From assembly GCF_017591425.1 (NCBI RefSeq), contig NW_024466307.1, positions 1,238,001 to 1,302,000 on the forward strand: DNA of 64,000 nt, written 5' to 3'. The notes below the pieces were generated by a model. It saw only the letters and a list, made by a program, of their open reading frames with translations. It made no database searches and had not been told where the DNA came from. Of this stretch, positions 59,690 through 64,000 are shown one piece after another (positions within the stretch are counted from its first letter, which is position 1; every line of letters starts with the position of its first letter). A program made the position numbers and the translations under genes. This DNA is from Ochotona curzoniae (taxonomy: Eukaryota > Chordata > Mammalia > Lagomorpha > Ochotonidae).

Positions 59690-60150
59690 GGATGAAAAGA
59701 GTCTGTTTCATCACACAGCTGTGTAGGTCAGAGGGCCAGTTCTGGGTTCTTTGGGCTAAAATAAAGATGCAAGGTCACCTGCTGGTGCCCATGGGGGAGA
59801 CCTGGTGTCCTTGTCACGCAGGTCACCAGCAGAATCTAGTCCCAGAGGCCAAGGGCGGCTGCCTCCAGCTGTCTGTGGGCAGCTGTCAGCAAAGGTCCTC
59901 CCCAGCTTCGGGGCTCCACACGCTCACCAACCCCTGTGTGTGTACCTTGCCTCCCTGACATGTGTGGCTGCACCACACTGCGTTAGATTGTTCAGGGCAA
60001 CCTCCTCTCTTCACACCCTCAGTGTCAATTACATCTGCCCAAGTCCTTCGGCAGCGTTCAGTAACATTGCCAGGCTCCAGGTGAGCAGGCACGGGCATCT
60101 CTGGGGGGCTGTTGTCCGGCCATCGTGCAGCGGTTTCATGGGCCCCTTTA
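59690..60150 (+). mobile_element. Ancient mammalian retroelement remnant
   Basis: catcacacagctgtgtaggt, gttctttgggctaaaataaa, gatgcaaggtcacctgctgg and, near the end, gcacgggcatctctgggggg then ctgttgtccggccatc. These follow the order of a well-known mammal-wide retroelement consensus (cacagttctg...aggtcag ... gacatctttggggggccatt). I cannot fix the family (MLT-like LTR or L1M) from sequence alone. Confidence 0.45.
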
Positions 60151-60610
60151 GCAAGGTGCAACCCCCAGCGGACCAGGGCCACGTGCCTGCTGGGTCGCTG
60201 CAGACCCAGCTGTGAATGGGAGAAGTTAGGATTCACTTCTCATCCATCAGTCAGCCCAGAGCCCTGGCGCTGCTGAAGTGCGCTCCTCAGCTGGCGTTTT
60301 CTCAGCATTTCCAGCTACACATTGGCTTCCCTAACAAACATGGAAACCAGGCTGGGGCTTTTGCCCAACGGATCCACAAATCAGTCTGAGTGAAGCCGCG
60401 GTGAGAAGTGCATGGGGCCTGTTCTGAGGGGGTTAGGAAGTGGAGGGCCATGTCATAGGTGGATGGGATGTCACAGCTGTTACAGGGGGTCCAGGATGTC
60501 CCTCAGTCACCTGCTGGGCCCTGAGACTCTGCTTGAGGGCAGGCTGCCCCCTTATGTTTGGCTTACTGCAGGTGCTCAGCAGAGAGGTGCCTCTTGAGGG
60601 ACCAGCACAA
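60151..60610. other. Intergenic segment, no recognised gene
   Basis: Nothing recognisable. Confidence 0.4.
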
Positions 60611-60625
60611 AAACTGTGGTCCTAG

Positions 60626-60964
60626 GGCCTGGCGTGGTAGCCTAGTGGCTAAAGTCCTCACCTTGAATGCGCTAGGATCTCATATACGCGTCGGTTCTAA
60701 TCCCAGCAGTCCCACTTCCCATCCAGCTCCCTGCTTGTGGCCTGGGAAGGCAGTTGAGGACGGCCCAAAGCCTTGGGACCCTGCAGCCACATGGGAGACC
60801 TGGAAGAGTCTCTTAGCTTCTGGCTTCAGATCAGCTGTGCTCTGGCTGTTGTGGCCACTTGGGGAGTGAATTAATGGACAGAAGATCTTCCTCTCTGTCT
60901 CTCCTCCTCTCTGTATATCTGGCTTTCCAATAAAAACAAAAACAAAAAACCACAAAAAACCAAC
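60626..60964 (+). mobile_element. C-type SINE, full length, with duplication
   Basis: Flanked by aactgtggtcctag (60612-60625) and aactgtggccctag (60965-60978), one mismatch in 14. Head ggcctggcgtggtagcctag, tail AATAAAAACAAAAACAAAA. Confidence 0.95.
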
Positions 60965-60978
60965 AACTGTGGCCCTAG

Positions 60979-62099
60979 AGATACTGTGATATGACCCGGG
61001 GCACACAGCTGGCCGGATGGCTCATTCTTTATTAAAATCAAGATGGCAACTCCCGGGCGATGAGCGCCTGCAGCAAGGAGGCCCAGCTGCACGCTGCCTT
61101 GCCCAGCACGTGGCCCTTCCTCCTCTCACACATGAAAGTACTGCTCATCAAGCCATCTGCCGACATGTGAGTCGAGAACCAGGGATTCTCTGCCCAGGTT
61201 CTCCCTTCCCTCCTAATGAGGCCAATTACCCAAGGGCCTAGGCTCTTCACAGTGAGGAGAAGGCTGCAGCTCCACCTGCCAGAGCTGGCGATTGGCAGGG
61301 CTCACCCACGGCCGTGTGTCTGACTGCCTGGCCCAGCAGAGCCCAGCCCGCCCTGGGCAGTTGTTGGGCAGAATGAATGAGGCACACCCCAACTGTGCAT
61401 CCTTGGGATCCCCTGGTCTCTTGCCCCCAGGTACACAGAGGAAGAGCCACTTGCACAGGGTGCACTGCGGAGAGAGGCCTTAGATGGCCTTTGGCCAGTC
61501 CACATCTTGCTGAGAAACTGAGTGAGTGAGAAAAACATGCAATATAAAAGTGTATTTAGCAGAATACTATTTTTTTTTTCTCACAGTGCCAAAAACGTAC
61601 CCCGTGTTTGCATGGCGGTGTGTGCAATGGGTTAAGTGAATGTTGATAATCAGTATCATGAGGGAAAGTTGCAGACAAGTGCTTTCCCTTCTGCCCCAAC
61701 CCTCCCACCTCGGGTGCGGACCCTTAGCTGCAAACCGGCAGAGCGGGGACATTCCATCGCGACATTCCATCCTGGGCTGCTCTTTATGGCCTGGGAGTAT
61801 GGCAGATGCATTGCCAAGGGCTGCTGAGGCTTCGTGTGCCCTGCAGGGCAGGTGGCAGGAGGGGGGGTGCAGGTCACCCTGGTAAGGGGTCAAAGGCAAG
61901 GTCGACTTCCCCTTGCCCCTATCAGACCTCCAGGACACTTCTTTGTCCTCCATTCTTAAGCCCTTCGCATGGCACAAGGCCCTAAAAGGCCCGAAGGTGG
62001 AATTCCGATTCTCAGGCACAAATCGAGGCAAAAATCAGCAGGTGCACACGTGCATTTGCACTGAAGTCGACAGAAAGGGGGTGCAAAGCGGTGGGAGGG
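60979..62099. other. Region upstream of the SCAMP1 island
   Basis: No gene or repeat family recognised with confidence. It includes agatggcaactcccgggcg at 61041-61060 and an extended T/C run at 61569-61582. Confidence 0.4.
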
Positions 62100-63450
62100 A
62101 CCAGGGCCTCCCGGTTCCAGTTGGCCTGGAAGTTGGGCAAGGTCGGGCGCAGGCCTCGGGTCGCCACAGCCCGCGGCGCGGGGGAGGGGGTCAGCACCTC
62201 AGGTGTGCCCAATTCCAGCCGGCAGGTGAGCCCGGGAGCGTCGGCCCCGTCACGGGCTGCGGGTCTCGGGGGAGCGCACGGCCCGCGCGCGCACTCGGGG
62301 TCCGGGGCGCAGCGCGCGTCACCTCCGCTCGCGCGCTCGGGGTCCCTTCCCTGCTCCGTACTCGGTCTCCGCGAAAGCCCGGAGCGCGGGCTCCCGGCCG
62401 GGGAAGGGACGAGGCGGGCGCCGGGCATGCTCAGTGCGCGGCGGCGGGGCGGCCCGGCGCGCGGCGACGTGAGCGCGCAGGGGGGCGGCGGCCTCGCCTC
62501 GTCTCTCGCTGCGTCGGGCCCGGGAGGGTGACGCGGGGCGCCGCGGACGAGATGTCGGATTTCGACAGTAACCCGTTTGCGGACCCGGATCTCAACAACC
62601 CCTTCAAGGTGAGCCCCGTGGCCTGTCCTCGCGCACCGCGCCGCGGGGGCGTCTGGAGACGAAACCCTCGACTCCTTGGCGCCGCGAGCGCGCCCTCAGG
62701 CAGCCCGGGCCCGGGGCCGCGGCGCCCCGTTTGGCCGCGGCCACGGTGATAGAGGGGGGTGGTCGCACTCGGCCCCCGCGTCCCCGGGGTCGGGGTTCGG
62801 GGCGGAGCCTCGTCCGCGCCGCCCCTCCCCGCCGAGGGTCGCGCCTCGCGGGGGCCCCCAGCGCGCGCCTGCAGGTGGAGGGGAACCCGGCGCGCCTCTC
62901 GGGAGTCGGGGACGGCGAGAGCCCGTGGCCGGCGCGGGCTGGGCCAAGGCCGGGGTCCGGCCCCGAGGTGGGCCGGGCGGGCGCCCGTGGGGCTCGGTTG
63001 TCATGGGGACCGACGACGGCGCCCGGTTGCGTGGGGGAGGGTGATGCGCAGGTGTGGAGGGGCGAGAGGTGAAGACACCCAGGACGCTGTGATAAAATAA
63101 AATGAAAATAATAAAGGATTGTTGTGCTTTTATGTTTTGGACCTGTGCTGCGCGCACACGCCACGAGCGGCGCTGCCAGGTGCCCGCTGCGGGTCAGGCC
63201 GAGGTGGAGGGTCAGGGTTAGGAAAAACCCCACACCTATGTCAAAAACTATAGTGCACGTGGACACCTGCCCGCGCCCAGCCGGGGCACGCTGGGTCCTC
63301 CTCCGAGCTCCCGGGGCGTCCCCGGCTTGCCCGGGCTGCGCGCGGGTCCGTTTCCCACGCGAGCTGCCTGCGTCCACGGCGGCCTCCAGGAGGCTCGGCC
63401 AGGCGGCAGGCGGACGGCGTTCCTGACCTGCACGCCGTGGACGCGGTGTC
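62100..63450. promoter_or_regulatory. SCAMP1: CpG island and promoter region of SCAMP1
   Basis: CpG-dense DNA flanks SCAMP1 exon 1. It covers the likely 5' UTR (about 62280-62551) and the first kilobase of intron 1. GC-box-like GGGCGG words and a GCATGC/TGCGC cluster at about 62425-62441 are visible, and no TATA box is seen. An AT-rich interruption with AATAAAATGAAAATAATAAA at 63094-63114 splits the island. Long frames on both strands here are compositional. Confidence 0.8.
62552..62608 (+). CDS. SCAMP1: SCAMP1 coding exon 1 (residues 1-19)
   Basis: The ATG at 62552 opens MSDFDSNPFADPDLNNPFK, identical to the known mammalian SCAMP1 N terminus as I recall it. The donor is GTGAGC at 62609, and the exon ends in phase 0. 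SCAMP1 is a four-pass membrane protein of recycling endosomes, trans-Golgi and secretory vesicles. Its cytosolic N terminus carries NPF motifs that bind EH-domain proteins such as intersectin and EPS15; two of them (residues 7-9 and 16-18) are visible here. The rest of the gene lies right of the window. SCAMP2 and SCAMP3 start differently, so SCAMP1 is preferred. Confidence 0.95.
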
Positions 63451-64000
63451 TCTGCTGCTGGTTTTCGTTTCTCGTGGCCGTGTGCCATAGGAAGCTTCAT
63501 TTGGACCCACACAGAATGAGACAGTAGCCACTGTGTGGTCACGCGGGAGCCTGTCCCTGCCCTTCTGCCTTTAGACTCCTCAAGAGGGAAAGTAGCCATC
63601 CGGATCCGCGGGGCCCTAAGTGTGCTGGTCGCCACTGGCTGAAGTGTAGAATGGGCTCTATCTGCACTCCGTTGCACCTAATGTGACTGAGACAGTTGGT
63701 CCCAGTTAACCTGTAACTGATGCAGTTGGAGAATTGGGGAAAGGAAAGTTCTTGTTTCAGTTGTTGGACTCACTTCCCTGTTGCGGGAAATTGCATTATT
63801 CTGAAATCCCAGATGTTCTTTGCTAGGGACTCACTGATGTTTCTGGATGGCAGAGTAATAGCTGGATGGATAATGGCTGACCAGAGGGTTGCTTACATCT
63901 GTGGGCCAGCTCCCTGGATGTCTGCGGTGACCCCAGGTACAGGAGCTCCTCCAGAGACTCAAGTGCAGGCAGCACCAGCATCCATCCTCCCCCGGATGGG
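62609..64000 (+). other. SCAMP1: SCAMP1 intron 1 (5' part)
   Basis: Begins with GTGAGC at the exon 1 donor. The first 850 bp are CpG-island sequence; after 63500 composition falls to bulk level. No second exon is seen before the window ends. The next known SCAMP1 residues (DPSVTQVTRN, from memory) are not encoded here. Confidence 0.8.

Noticed and set aside
61913..62749. 278-codon plus-strand frame containing the SCAMP1 start in frame
   Set aside because: The frame reads through into the SCAMP1 exon from upstream GC-rich DNA. The known N terminus and Kozak setting put the start at 62552, and the frame runs past the splice donor.
62604..63677. 357-codon minus-strand frame over SCAMP1 intron 1
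   Set aside because: Low-complexity Pro/Arg/Ala translation of CpG-island DNA with no domain.

Overview
The window is vertebrate nuclear DNA, almost certainly from a lagomorph and probably a pika (Ochotona). The short coding exons are separated by long introns, there is no operon structure, and about 40 copies of a tRNA-derived SINE are scattered through it. That SINE has the lagomorph C-repeat layout: a pol III A/B-box head, a body with the words GGGAAAGCAGTCGAGGACG and CATCGGACGGAAGATCTTCC, a CT-rich stretch and an AATAAATAAATCTTTAAAA tail. The wording of the body is closer to the pika form than to the rabbit form as I remember them. The species call is therefore inference; the lagomorph call is firmer.

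Two protein-coding genes can be recognised, arranged head to head. Most of the window (1-47400) is the 5' part of AP3B1 on the minus strand. AP3B1 encodes the beta-3A subunit of the AP-3 adaptor complex. Seven coding exons are present: 47273-47400, 35633-35708, 30728-30802, 17461-17556, 16760-16920, 13764-13830 and 7861-8043. All have GT-AG splice sites and compatible phases, and together they encode residues 1-262 without interruption (786 nt). The gene runs off the left edge. At the right end, 62552-62608 on the plus strand is the first coding exon of SCAMP1, which encodes a secretory-carrier membrane protein. Both first exons lie in CpG islands (about 47.05-47.81 kb and 62.1-63.45 kb), and about 15 kb separates the two start codons. 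The same gene order and divergent orientation exist on human chromosome 5q14 (from memory). Both products act in endosomal and secretory membrane traffic, but nothing here shows that they are co-regulated.

The introns and the intergenic stretch are mainly repeats. They contain young and old SINEs, some nested; a broken LINE-1 ORF2 region (24.3-27.1 kb) and other L1 pieces (27.7-28.1 kb); a MITE-like palindrome (39.72-39.84 kb); two long copies of a lagomorph repeat I cannot name, built of degenerate short units (32.4-34.5 and 42.0-43.9 kb); at least seven minisatellites; and several microsatellites, including a polypurine GAAA/GA tract about 0.25 kb inside AP3B1 intron 1. The 48-62 kb intergenic region holds two possible retrocopy fragments and an ancient retroelement remnant but no gene I can support.

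I saw no prokaryotic, viral, CRISPR or otherwise new system. Most of the six-frame open frames here are chance frames inside repeats or CpG islands.
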